Assembly (NCBI GenBank): GCA_027924585.1
Contig: BSBM01000123.1
Span: 13,952,001 to 14,016,000 of the forward strand
Direction of reading: 5' to 3'
Length of the DNA: 64,000 nt
DNA from: Larix kaempferi
Lineage: Eukaryota; Streptophyta; Pinopsida; Pinales; Pinaceae
Under the pieces are notes generated by a model that saw nothing but the letters and a program-made list of their open reading frames with translations, was not told the origin of the DNA and did no database searches. The position numbers and the translations under genes were made by a program. Below are positions 34,691 through 44,770 of this stretch, piece by piece (position 1 is the stretch's first letter; each line of letters begins with the position of its first letter).

Positions 34691-36321
34691 TGTAATATCC
34701 CGATTTTGACCCTATTGCATTAAAATTGTAAATAATGTAAATAGGGTTATTAAATCATGGTGAGGAGCTCAAGGCCAAGGCCCCGCCATTGATTTAGCGT
34801 TTTATGTATTGGCAATTAAAAATCGATGGATATAGTTCTTGTGCTAGCTATGCACAATAGAAATTAAGACGTCATGTAAATATGAATTTTAATGAAATAC
34901 CCACAACTAGCTATGCAATGCAACAAAGAGATGGGGGCATGATTCTACAAGGAATAGGGAGGGAAATTATTCAAACCCTTGAGCGAATGGTGTTAACCCA
35001 AAAGAAAATGAAGGAACCCATAAACCCTCAACTACCCTTTTTGACTTATGCACCCAATCATTTAATTCTTCCAAGAGTTGGTTGAGGTAGTTAATGCCTT
35101 GGGAATGAAGAGGTATGGCAGCCAATTTCGCGTATGGGCAAGCCATCAACCTGGGAAATCGTATTTTGTCTCCTTGGGCAAGAAAACACCCACGAAATTG
35201 ACCCAAAAGCCATTCTTCACCCATGGCCTTTGCTCTCTCACGCAGTCTGAGCTAGCTGGGGTTTTCCCTTCACGTTTTCTACCATTTTTCCTGCATTTTC
35301 CATGGCTGGGAACTCGTTTTTGGTTGGTACAGTGACTGGGAGAGGAGAACCACGAATTGGAGGTTTGATGGAGGTCGTTTTTTCTCCTGGGTTGTCCATA
35401 AACGTTTTCTGAAAACGAATTTTCCTTCCCAGGGTTTATTCCCCATTTTCCATTTCGTTTATGCTTGCCCACGTTTTTCTGAAGCTCAGGGAAACCCAAT
35501 TTTGTGCAATCCACTGTAAAAACGTTTCTCTTCATGCCCAGCACTTGTGTTTTTGCTGTTATGTGCATCCCTGTTTTGGTTTGATATTGTGAGCAGGAAT
35601 TTAGGAGTGGAAGAGGATAGAATTGGCTTGATGAGCCTAGTGAGGAGGTAACCTCTCAAGAAGATCAATAGGGCTGGCTACTCTTCTATGCACACCTTGA
35701 ACAATACTAGATTGGAAGGTATGGCCTGAGGGACTGTGTGGTAGTGAAGGGAATACTTCCTTGTATTGGGTGTGTAGGTAATGTGGGTACCAAGCTAGAT
35801 AGATCTGGTAGAGATATCCATAGCTCTATGTATGAGCCACTAGCTTAACAATTCATTTCCTTCCATTGCCTTAGCAGCCTAATAAACCCCAACTGTAGAT
35901 TGGCTTGGCTGATTTTGGTGTATCTTTGGGCTATGTGTGAGTCTGTTGTTCCCTGGTTCCTTGTAGAGATCATGCCTAGCTCGGGGGTGGCAGTGTGTTG
36001 AGATATTGATGATCACAACTGGCCTATGGTTGGGTGGAACGTTGCAGTTGCATAGCCAGTTGCTCAGGACTACTTTGTTATAAGATAAGTACTCTCTTGT
36101 GTTAACTTAGCAATTTATTTATTTGATGAATCTCATGAATATCTTGAATGTATGATGGATGTGTAATTGAATCTATTTCCGTTATGTTTCTTATATTTAT
36201 ACATTTGCATATGTCTTTTTATATTATGTGAATGTTTTATTTAATAAGTATGGGGCTAGATGCCCGGTTTTAGCATCACGATCCTCTCCATCGCACTGGT
36301 ATGCTGGGTGGGGACGTGACA
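34691..36321. mobile_element. Solo LTR E inserted in the copia D RT gene
   Basis: 1,631 bp beginning TGTAATATCCCG and ending GGGGACGTGACA, flanked by CACCA on both sides (34686-34690 and 36322-36326). Removing it with one CACCA joins the codons of QYMV and EPKN in frame. It has no primer site, purine tract or coding region, as expected of a solo LTR left by LTR-LTR recombination. Terminal TGTAATATCCC is common among plant gypsy LTRs. Orientation is uncertain because the two ends are near palindromic. Confidence 0.93.
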
Positions 36322-36326
36322 CACCA

Positions 36327-37253
36327 TATACTGACTCAAAATGTTTACTGCAAAACATATATCTGGACGAGTATTGGTCAAATACATCAATGACCCAATA
36401 ATTTGTCTATACATGGTGACATCCACTTTCTCTGAAGAAGCATCACTCAGAAGCTTTAAATTTGTCACCATCGGAGTGGTCATGGCCTTGTAATCTAGCA
36501 TCCCAAATCTCTTTAGGATCTCCACTGTGTATTTTCCTTGACTCAAAAAAATCTCGTCTGGAAACTGCCATACCTCAAGACCTAGAAAGTAGTGCATCTT
36601 GCCAAGGTCTTTCATCTCAAATTCTGCTGCAAGCCTCTTCTTACATTCAACAATAGGCTTGTCTTCTCCAGTCAGAAATAAGTCATCCACATTCAATAAT
36701 AGTATCATGGGTTCATTGTTCATAATCTTGTAGTAAATATTAGAATCCGCTTTACTCTTGGTAAATCCCTAGCTAATCAAGAAGCTATCAATTCTTCCAT
36801 ACCATGCTCTGGGAGCTTGCTTCAACCCATACAGTGCTTTCTTCAACCTGCATACATGTGACTTATTATCTTCTACTTCAAATCCTTTTGGTTGCTCGAT
36901 ATATACTTCCTCTTCTATCTTTCCATTCAGGAAAGTTGTCTTCACATCCATCTGATGTAGCTTCCATTTCATCTTGGCTGCCAAGGCAAGAATGGTTCTA
37001 ATCAAAGTATATCTGGCTACTAGGGCAAAAGTCTCCTCATAATCAATCCTTCCTTTTGCGAAAATCCCGGGGCTACAAATCTTGGCTTGTACTTTTCAAT
37101 GCTTTTGTCTGCCGAATGTTTTGTTTTGAAGATCCATTTTAATGAAACAACCGATTTGTCCTTCGGTCTTGGTACCACATCCCAAACATCATTCTTGATG
37201 ATGGACTAGTATTCTTCATTCATGGCATCCAACCATTCCTTCTTCTTTACTGC
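36327..37253 (-). pseudogene. Copia D reverse transcriptase
   Basis: Segments in order: WIFKTK, YKPRFVA and a GFSQKEG segment with a frameshift near 37070; YTLIRTILALAA and the MDVKTTFLNG motif; LKKALYGLKQAPRAWY; a stop at about 36766; LLNVDDLFLTG; LGKMHYFLGLEV; then the thumb with IGSLMYLTNTRPDI. The catalytic box YVDD reads NVDD, a Tyr to Asn change. With the frameshift, the in-frame stops and insertion E, this RT is inactive. Confidence 0.93.
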
Positions 37254-38360
37254 TTATTCAAAACAAGTTGGTTCTTCTTCAACAAGATTGCACATCAAGG
37301 CTACATAGCTGGAATATGGCCTTGGTCTCTTGATCTCTCTACTGGACCATTCTGGAGCACCATACTTTCCTGCATCTTGGATTAATTCACGTGCCCAGGC
37401 TGGTCTTCTCTTCCGAGAGATCTCTACATGAGGTATCTCCTCAGGTCTCTGAGGTTCTGCCATGTCATGATCCTCCGGGATAGGATCACCATCAACATCT
37501 GGAATTAGATCTTTGGTTGATTCTGCAATTCTTGGATCCTCTTGCTCCTCTTCATCCTCGTGAGTATTCTTAGATTTGTTGAAAGCTGAATCTTCATCAA
37601 ATGTGACATCCCAACTAATCTCGATTTGACGAAATCCTGGGATGTATATGTGGTAAGCTTTAGATTGCTCACTATAACCCACAAATATTCCCTTCTTTCC
37701 TGAAGGCTCTAGTTTCGATCTCTTCTCCTTTGGAATGTAGATGAACACCGGACATCCAAATATCTTTAGATGACTGACTTCAGGCTTCTTCTCGGTGAAC
37801 ATCTCTTCAGGGGTCTTGTTGCCAAGAGCACTATGGGAGATTCTATTCTGTACATACACTGCGGTTCTGGCAGCTTCTGCCCATAGATGCATGGGTAAGT
37901 CTTGATGGTGGATCATAGCCTTTACTACTTCTATGATTGTTCTATTCTTTCTTTCGGCTACACCATTCTGTTGTGGATTATAAGGGACAGTGAGCTCCCT
38001 CTTAATCCCTGCTTACTTACAGAAATCTTTGAAATCCCCTAAGGTATATTCCCCTCCATTGTCTGACCTCAGGATCTTAATCTTCTTTTCAGAGAGATTT
38101 TCTACGAGAGCTTTGAACTCTTTAAACTTTTCAAAGACTTCATTCTTGTTCTTCAGAAAGTAAATCCAAGTTTTGCGAGAATAATCATCAATAAAAGATG
38201 CATAATATTCATACCCACTGAGAGAGGTGGTGGACATTGGTCCACAAATGTCTGAATGAATAATATCCAGAATACCTTTCACCTTGCTGTCACTACTTGG
38301 AAATGGGTTCTTAGTGCTCTTCCCTTCAGCACACCCTTTGCATACTCCTTCATGATCCAC
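37254..38360 (-). pseudogene. Copia D integrase
   Basis: After the VCKGC pre-integrase residues come DIIHSDICGPM (first Asp of the DDE triad), YYASFIDDYSRKTWIYFLK and ILRSDNGGEYT (second Asp). A TAA stop follows near 38010, then NGVAERKNRT in the same frame with the catalytic Glu. The C-terminal GKM-type region follows with LWAEAARTAVYVQNR, KIFGCPVF and GIFVGYSE. An acidic spacer ends at a TAA before RT. Apart from the stops all catalytic residues are visible. Confidence 0.93.
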
Positions 38361-38771
38361 CTAGATCTCTGGTAATCCAGTCACCACCTTACTTACAATT
38401 GGTAAGGCCTTGTAGTGTACATGAGCTAGTCTCCTATGCCATAGCTCACAAGGGTTCATGGTACTAGCCATCATTGTTGCATCTGCATGACCCTTCAGTT
38501 TGTAAAGTCCTCCTTCTACTCCAATGACTACTACATCATCAATAGTCTTCCCTTTAGGTCACATGAGAACTTCACCATCTACAAATGCAACTCGAAGACC
38601 TTTCTTATCTAATGTTGAAATAGATAGAAGGTTCTTCTTCAACCCAGGTACATAAAGTACATCCTTCATATTCATGGACTTCCCAGAGTCCAACTTGTAA
38701 GAGGTTTCTCCCATACCTTTGATGGGATATTGGTAGTCATCTCCGAGTTTTACTTTGTGTGGAGATTCCTT
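38361..38771 (-). pseudogene. Copia D protease C-terminal part and pre-integrase, with three stops
   Basis: The same frame as gag-protease continues after an in-frame TAG. It includes MKDVLYVPGLKKNLLSIS, a TGA stop, then CELWHRRLAHVHY and another TAG just before the integrase zinc region. The order and wording match a copia polyprotein, so the stops are later point mutations. Confidence 0.85.
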
Positions 38772-39731
38772 CTAGTTGAGATGAGACAAGGATTCTTTGT
38801 ATCCTGTCATGTGCTTTGAAGCTCCACTATCCACTAGCCAAGTATCACTTCCATGAGATACTGAACTAGTGAGTGCTGAGATAAGAACATATTCTTCACT
38901 GGAGTCTTCATTATTTTTGGTCTTGTCATCATCGTCACTATCTTCCGCTGCATGAGCATGGAACCTCTTCTTTTGCTTCTTGTGATGTCCATGTTTGTTT
39001 GGACAGTTCCTTGCAATGTGTCCAGTCTTGTGGAATGAGTAACACTCAATTGAAGAGAAATCTTTTCTGGTCCTTCTCTTCTTTTGGTTGTCCTTCCTTT
39101 TCTTTCCACCTTTAGCATGGGTAGCTAAAGCTTGGTCTTCATCGTTATTTAACTTCTCCTCTCTTACGACTATTCTTTCTTCTTCTTGGACACATTCTTC
39201 CCATAGGTTTCTGAACTTGATTAATTTTCTTCTGGCACAAATGCCACGAACAAATGGTTCCCAATCTCGGGAGAGACCATTCAAAGTAGTCATTACAACT
39301 TCTGCATCTTCAATCATATCCCCAATGGCTTCTAATTGTTCTTTGATCTGGGATACCCTGGAGAAGTATGAGTGCATGGTTTCAGACTTCATGCACTTCA
39401 CACCCTTGAGTTGATTTCTCAAGGTCATCTTTCTGTCGATGTTCTTTCCTTCAAACAAGTTGGTCAAGGCATCAAACATCTCTTTTGGTGTCTTCTTGGA
39501 AGACACATGGGGGATCAAGTGATCCTTGATGGAATCAACAATGATCCTCTTTGCTTTGATAAGATTCTTCTTATGCCTTGCCCTCTCTTCATTTCCCTCT
39601 GGTTCTGTAAGCCCTTCCTTCACATAGTCTTCTAGCTCATGCTCCTCAAGGATGAGCATGACTCTACACTTCCAAGATCTAAAGTTCTCAACTCCTTCAA
39701 GCTTCTCATCAAGCTTGGTATTGCTTGTCAT
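38772..39731 (-). pseudogene. Copia D gag and start of protease (319 aa open segment)
   Basis: Begins at the first ATG after the leader. Residues about 10-190 are a copia UBN2 gag: ENFRSWKCRVMLIL, then LIPHVSSKKTPKEMFDALTN and LNGLSRDWEPFVRGI. A basic KKRK stretch precedes a zinc knuckle that reads CYSFHKTGHIARNC, with the second Cys replaced by Phe. After an acidic linker the protease motif WLVDSGASKHMTG is intact, and the frame ends 11 codons later. One polyprotein with the following pol in the same frame is the normal copia arrangement. Confidence 0.92.
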
Positions 39732-39984
39732 TTTACTATAATGAGAACCTCAAATGGAAATAGAAATAGATTTGAGACTTACCAGAAAATTTGCCCTTCT
39801 GAGATCTGTTCCTTGACCTAGGGTTTGTCAGAGAAACCCTAAAAATTCAAACTTTGAATTTCAAGTTTCTGAGAGGATAGAAAGATGCGCCTTGCAGAGT
39901 TGATCAAGCTGGTATACTTCAAATTTGAAATCTACAAAATTTGACACTTCAAAAATTGCCTTGAAACTTCTGGATCTTCTGGAC

Positions 39985-40240
39985 AAGATCCCGAACTAGG
40001 GTTTGATAAAGCCCACACTTCTGCCCAACCAAAAAGTTCGATCTAATGCTCAAAAGTTTGATTTTTCTGAGGAGTATCCAGCCGTGGTCACAGATTCCAA
40101 AAATCTCAATTTTTACAGAAACCCTAATTTTCACTTTTCTGATCAAAATCTTGATTTAGGGTTTGATGGAGCCCAGCCTTCTGCCCAACCAAAAAATTCG
40201 ATCTAAGGTTCAAAGGTTTGATTTTTCTGAGAGGATCAAT
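39985..40240 (-). repeat. Imperfect direct repeat in the copia D leader
   Basis: Two segments starting AGGGTTTGAT (about 39998 and 40156) share TTCTGCCCAACCAAAAA, TTCGATCTAA and TTTGATTTTTCTGAG. The spacing is about 160 bp, between primer site and gag. Confidence 0.7.
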
Positions 40241-40322
40241 CCTATGTAGAGAAAACCCAAAAATTTTCTTTTTGAGAAGAGCCCTAATTTTCCATGGCTG
40301 CACAATGTAATCTTTCAGGCTA

Positions 40323-40334
40323 GCTCTGATACCA
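40323..40334 (-). other. Primer binding site of copia D
   Basis: Minus strand TGGTATCAGAGC directly next to the right LTR, the usual initiator-Met tRNA site. It proves the minus orientation. Confidence 0.93.
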
Positions 40335-40831
40335 TGTTAGTTTTTACTTGAGCAGCATAGATATAAACAATTACTGAAAGATAAACAAGCACAGCATAAA
40401 AGACAAGAGACAATTTACACTGGGAAACCCTCTTGGGATAGAAAACCCAGCAAAGCCTTCCTCAATATAGAAATCACAAAGTACAAGATAAACCCAAGAC
40501 AAAACAGCTACTCCTCCACTTGTGCGCACCTCTCTTCTTCACCTATGCGAACTTGTTTGAGTGAATGGGTGAATAGAAGTGAGAGAGAGGTCCTCTATTT
40601 ATATTCTTCCGTTGGGGTGACAAATTCCCCAACAGGGCCGACTTGTCTACTTGACTGGTCAATTACATAATATAATAAACTTCTAGGGGCTTTTCTGAGC
40701 CGACACATGTCCTAGGGTTTACATTGATTCTTTCAATGACCTTTACATTATTAATTACATGACCATCAACTCCCGTAGGAGGAATACAATAATATAAATA
40801 GAATATCTTCCGCAGTTACATTATTTTAACA
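40335..40831 (-). repeat. 5' LTR of copia D
   Basis: 497 bp, direct copy of 32705-33203. It carries the promoter for the gag-pol transcript. Confidence 0.95.
40596..40603 (-). promoter_or_regulatory. TATA box of copia D
   Basis: TATAAATA followed by GAGG on the minus strand, conserved in both LTRs and about 230 bp from the upstream LTR end. Confidence 0.6.
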
Positions 40832-40983
40832 ATATGAAGATGGCAAGTGATAATCAAAAGCTCAAATAAAAAATTGACATGGAAGAATTCAAAAAAATTG
40901 GTGATTGTGAAGCCTTTAATGGCTCATTGACCCTTTGTCATTAATGTCAAAGGGGGAGAGAAATTGTAGTTGCCATCAATGAC

Positions 40984-40994
40984 AAAGGGGGAGA
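40984..40994 (+). other. Polypurine tract of copia C
   Basis: AAAGGGGGAGA lies one base before the 3' LTR of copia C, in the short interior remnant (40837-40995) to the right of copia D. Confidence 0.88.
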
Positions 40995-40995
40995 T

Positions 40996-42932
40996 TGATG
41001 AATATGATTGTCATTGATGACAACATTTGACAAAGGACAAATGTTGATGACAATGAGATGATGTGCTTAAAAGCCCTTGCATGAAATCTTTGACGGTCAT
41101 AAGCCCATGTGCATTTGAAGAAGCCATCAAAAGTGTGTCAAGTCAAATCTGACGTCTTGCACAAATTGGAGAATTTAAGGGTGTTGGAACATGTCATTGA
41201 AAACAAGACCCTCATAGAAAGGTAGATCTCGTCAAGCCCTTTCTATTGATATATGGAGCGTCACCTAACTCCTCACGGTTGAAGAGATTTTATTTTTTGA
41301 AGTTGTTGTGGTTTCCTTACCCCATCTTTTGGGTCAGCCGACCAAACAAATGAAAATAAAAAATCAAATAAAATCATATGGCAAGTCGGCTCAGCAAATT
41401 TCTTATGTAAAACAAGTATAAATAAAGTCAACAATCTCATTCATAATGTGTGAAAAAATTGGACCTGTCTGAGCCAAATTTCGCGGGTACTATAGCAGCT
41501 ACAGTGAAATTATTTTTTTTCTTTTCTTTCATCTCTGATTTTGGATCATTTATAAGGCAATTTCGCTAGTGTAAAAATAAGTGTTTTTGGGGCTGCAATA
41601 GCACACTTGACACAGCAACAGGAGCAACATAATGAACTTTTTTTTATATCTGATTTTCTGGGTTCGCTAGTTGATGAAGACATGATGCTTGCTTGATGGT
41701 TGCAGCAGTAGATTTTTATATATCTCAGATTTCTGGGCAGCCATGGAGTGAAGTTATTTTATTTCTGGAGCAAAGAAAAATTTTGCATGGTTCAGGGACA
41801 GTAGACAGGAAATATTTCTTAAAGGTTTTTTTGGTTCTGATTTTTGGAAATTTGTGGAGGACAGTCAGAATTCTGATTTCGTGGTTCAAGGAGAATTTCG
41901 GTGGCTGGAGTAGCAGCTACAGATGAGCAGTCAAAGTTTTATTTTTTATGTGTTCATCTCATAATGTCGGGCTTCACTAGGGCATCATCTATACAGCTAC
42001 AGCATTGGCATTTTTGTTGGTGTATCTTTGGACAGAGACCAGGATAGCTCGCAGAGATGAAGACTTGTTGTGAATAGCTCCTACACTCGTTTGAGTGTAT
42101 CAATTTTTTAGCCTATTGAAATCTAAGGCAAACACAGATCATGTGAAACAGTGGCATAACAGACAGTGGAGTATGTATGCATGATGTATGTATGCTACCT
42201 TATGATGTTGCTGGGTAAAGTATGATGACATACATTCTCCTTGATGATATTGTAAGATGGTGTATGCATTGATGTTGATAGTATATGCTCAGTGCATGAA
42301 CAAAATTACATAATGAAATGTTGATGATGATAATGATGCATATACTATGACAATGATGAACTAACTTTTACATGATGATGCAAACAACTACACAATAGAT
42401 ACAGTGATGTATTCAGTATATCTCAGTGGTATACATGCTCAGTGACCTTGGTATGAGCAGCAGTGGCTGTGACATACATGACCAGTTTAACCAGCAAGTT
42501 GATGAGCATGTTGACAAGTTGATAAGCAGAGATTGATCAGAACTGAATGACAAAGAATAGTGATCAGATGGTTGATTAATGACAAATATCTATTTGTAAA
42601 TACAAGCAGGGTCTTGTATCTCTTTCTTGGCTGGGTCCTAGATAAGGAGTTGGTGCTCTTTGTTTTAGTTGTAGCTGAATTACCTCACGGTTGTAGTCGT
42701 TGAACCAAATACAAAAACATTACAATTATATTGTGTGTCTCTTGCTCAAGGTTTTGATGATGTTGTGTTTTTAATTGATGAATGATATGTGATTAGTTAA
42801 TTACTGATATATAATTCATTGATGAATATGATGTTAAAGTGAATGTGAAATAATTGGTAGAAAAAGTTGAATTTGGAATTGAGCCCTAGCTCACTGATTC
42901 ACCCCCCCTCTCAGTGAGCATTATGTCTAATA
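40996..42932 (+). repeat. 3' LTR of copia C (1,937 bp)
   Basis: Direct copy of 27346-29355, shorter by 73 bp. Its last bases read AATA instead of AACA, a change of the conserved terminal CA. Confidence 0.95.
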
Positions 42933-42937
42933 CATAG

Positions 42938-43732
42938 TTCCTTTTGGGCAAGCAACAAGTTCACAATGGTGTGACCCCTTGTATCAATCCATCCATCGGA
43001 CATGATCGTGCACCCTGTTTTACTCCATGAGTTTTTGAACTCTGATAGGTATTCTTGTACTCTTTCCACTTCATTTTTTAAAAGTGGCCCCCTAATATCC
43101 TCATAACCGGGGCCCTTGAAGCCTGGACCACATGAAGCTACAGCATCCAACATAGGTTGATAATAAACAGATCTTGTAGCATTGAAAGGTATGTCTACAT
43201 CATACCACCATCTAGCAATGCATTCCCAAGCAGCCTCCTTTTCCACCTTCTTCCATTTGGCATCAATGGTGGGCTGAGCACCAGGGGTAGTTCGGGGCTG
43301 AAAGAAAGACTCAAGGTTGCCACGGGGCCTTTTAAATTGGGATGTATTGCTACCAACACCACCACCAACAACATTTTCTTCTAAAGGTATGGTATAAGGA
43401 TCATGGGCAGGATTTGGAAAACTAGAGGATTCTTCAAAACTAGGGTTTCTCTCAGAAAAATCAGAACTACAACTTCTCCCTATCTCTTTGTGGATCCTCT
43501 CTTTTCTAGCTTTTTCAACTTGGTAGGATTCAATATGACCAAGCATCTCAGCTCTCAGGTCATCAGACACTTTTGGGCATGGTCTTACATTCCCCCTTGC
43601 ACCCACTAAATGTTGTTTTAGCCTATGTATACCTCCCCCACCAACCTCCTTCTGACAATAGTTACACACCATTTTCCCCTCAACTAATTGACAATGAATC
43701 CATGCAGGATCCTTTCTATCTTTGGGAGCCAT
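42938..43732 (-). pseudogene. hAT transposase, N-terminal part with BED zinc finger
   Basis: The likely start is the ATG at 43732 (MAPKDRKDPAW), which opens the BED-type finger: CNYC then HRLKQHL give the C2H2-like ligands. A Ser- and Pro-rich linker with FFQPR leads to the DUF659 start with MSDGWIDTRGHTIVNLL. The frame shifts by one base just before the copia C insertion, because the expected ACPKGTM wording reads in another frame. An upstream ATG in the same frame adds 21 hydrophobic residues and is less likely. The remainder of the gene is at 25643-27340. Confidence 0.9.
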
Positions 43733-44166
43733 GGAAAGCAATATAAATCTGCAAATAAAAAGCAAAACCCTACTTTTTTTAAATTTAAATCCCATGAAAA
43801 AAACAATTTCAAATTTTTAGAGACTAACCACTACATAACTAAAGGAATACATGGCTGATTTTACATACCTTGAAGAAACGCCTCCAAATTTGCAAAAGAA
43901 ATTCAGCCTTGAGTGGACTCCAAATCTGCTCCAATTTTGCTCCAAATCTGCTGCAATTGTCTCCAACACAAATCCGCCCACACACTCCAGAAAAAAACTC
44001 CTTCAATCCTCCCTTCAAATCAACCTAACAACCAACTAGAAGACCCTCAGCAATCAACACTCAAAGAATCTAAGGAAAAAGACCCCAAGCACACAACTCA
44101 GAAATTGAATATTGGAAACCTTGGAAAGACTCCAATGAAGTGTGAAGGAAAGAGAGGGGTGGGTGT

Positions 44167-44175
44167 CTTTTTATA
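44167..44175 (-). promoter_or_regulatory. Possible TATA box of the hAT transposase gene
   Basis: TATAAAAAG on the minus strand, about 435 bp upstream of the proposed ATG and inside the right subterminal region. Confidence 0.4.
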
Positions 44176-44229
44176 GCTTAGAGGGAGTGTTTAGGGTAGT
44201 CTAGGTTCATCCCCTCCACGCACTTTCCT

Positions 44230-44476
44230 TTTTTTTTTAAATTAAAAAAAATCAGTTTCTAGCCGGTCGTACGGCGTCATACGGGCTGCTGTACGGACCG
44301 GTCGGTTCACACTGCAAAACCGGTTCCGAGCAAAAAAATCCGGTTTTGACCGGTTAGTTGACTGAACCGGCTGGTTTAGGCAAAAACGTTTCAGGTGGCC
44401 AGTTCGGACCGGAAATTTACCGGAATAGATCTAACCGGCCGGTTTTTCCTAAACCAGTCCAGTTTTTGTAACATTG
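44230..44476 (-). repeat. Right terminal and subterminal repeats of the hAT element
   Basis: At least ten ACCGG/CCGGT words (for example GACCGGTCGG, AACCGGTTCC and CTAACCGGCCGG) lead to the inverted copy of CAATGTTACAAAAAC at the end. The density mirrors the left end. Confidence 0.85.
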
Positions 44477-44484
44477 ACAAGTAC

Positions 44485-44770
44485 TATATCCACTCGATCA
44501 AGCTTTTGTTAAGCCCTCAATCGAGCTTTTAAAATCTCGATCAAGGGCTTAACTAAGCGCTCAATCGAGCTATTGTCATTAGTAAAAAATAAATAAAAGC
44601 CTGCGGGAAGACTATAGAAAGTAAAAAGCAGCTCGATTGAGCTTTTGACTTAACCACACATAAACACTCGATCGAAGTATTTAAAAATGCGGGTAAAACC
44701 TCGATCTAGGGTTTTAAAATCCTCGATCGAGCTAATAGCTCAATCAAGAGCTTTAAAACAGGCTTTTAGC
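44485..44770. repeat. Cluster of CTCGATCGAG-type palindromes
   Basis: About nine variants of CTCGATCGAG, CTCAATCGAGC and CTCGATCAAG occur in some 270 bp, in both orientations and often followed by TTTT or TTAA. No coding sequence is present. The block begins within a few bases of the hAT target site. Its origin is unknown. Confidence 0.8.

Larger units (their letters stand above)
32705..40831 (-). mobile_element. Copia element D, full gag-pol, inserted in copia C
   Basis: Direct LTRs of about 498 bp begin TGTTA and end TTTTAACA. The target duplication ATATG lies at 32700-32704 and 40832-40836. Orientation is minus: the primer site flanks the right LTR and the purine tract AAGAGGGAG flanks the left LTR. 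Gag, protease, integrase, RT and RNase H occur in copia order. The LTRs differ by roughly 15-17 substitutions by eye, so the insertion is not very recent. Several stops, frameshifts and the solo LTR E inactivate it. Without E it is about 6.5 kb. Confidence 0.96.
27346..42932 (+). mobile_element. Copia element C, gag-only, inserted in the hAT transposase
   Basis: Direct LTRs begin TGATGAATATGATTG and end TGTCTAACA (5') or TGTCTAATA (3'). The target duplication is CATAG (27341-27345 and 42933-42937). The primer site TGGTATCAGAGC follows the 5' LTR and a polypurine tract precedes the 3' LTR. The only coding region is a gag with coiled coil and three zinc knuckles. No pol was found in the remaining interior, which is non-coding and is interrupted by copia D. 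Without D the element is about 7.5 kb. It is a non-autonomous copia derivative. Confidence 0.95.
25309..44476 (-). mobile_element. hAT-type DNA transposon, carrying nested copia insertions
   Basis: Terminal inverted repeats begin CAATGTTACAAAAAC on both ends, 15 bases perfect and then imperfect. The flanks are ACGAGTAC (25301-25308) and ACAAGTAC (44477-44484), an 8-bp target duplication with one mismatch, as expected for hAT. Subterminal regions are packed with AACCGG and ACCGG words. The minus strand encodes a BED finger plus DUF659 plus hAT dimerisation transposase. Without the copia C insertion the element would be about 3.6 kb. The split and frame-damaged transposase means it is no longer autonomous. 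Confidence 0.95.

Noticed and set aside
35078-35568. Several overlapping open frames of 85-140 codons
   Set aside because: They lie in solo LTR E, on both strands, without a recognisable domain.
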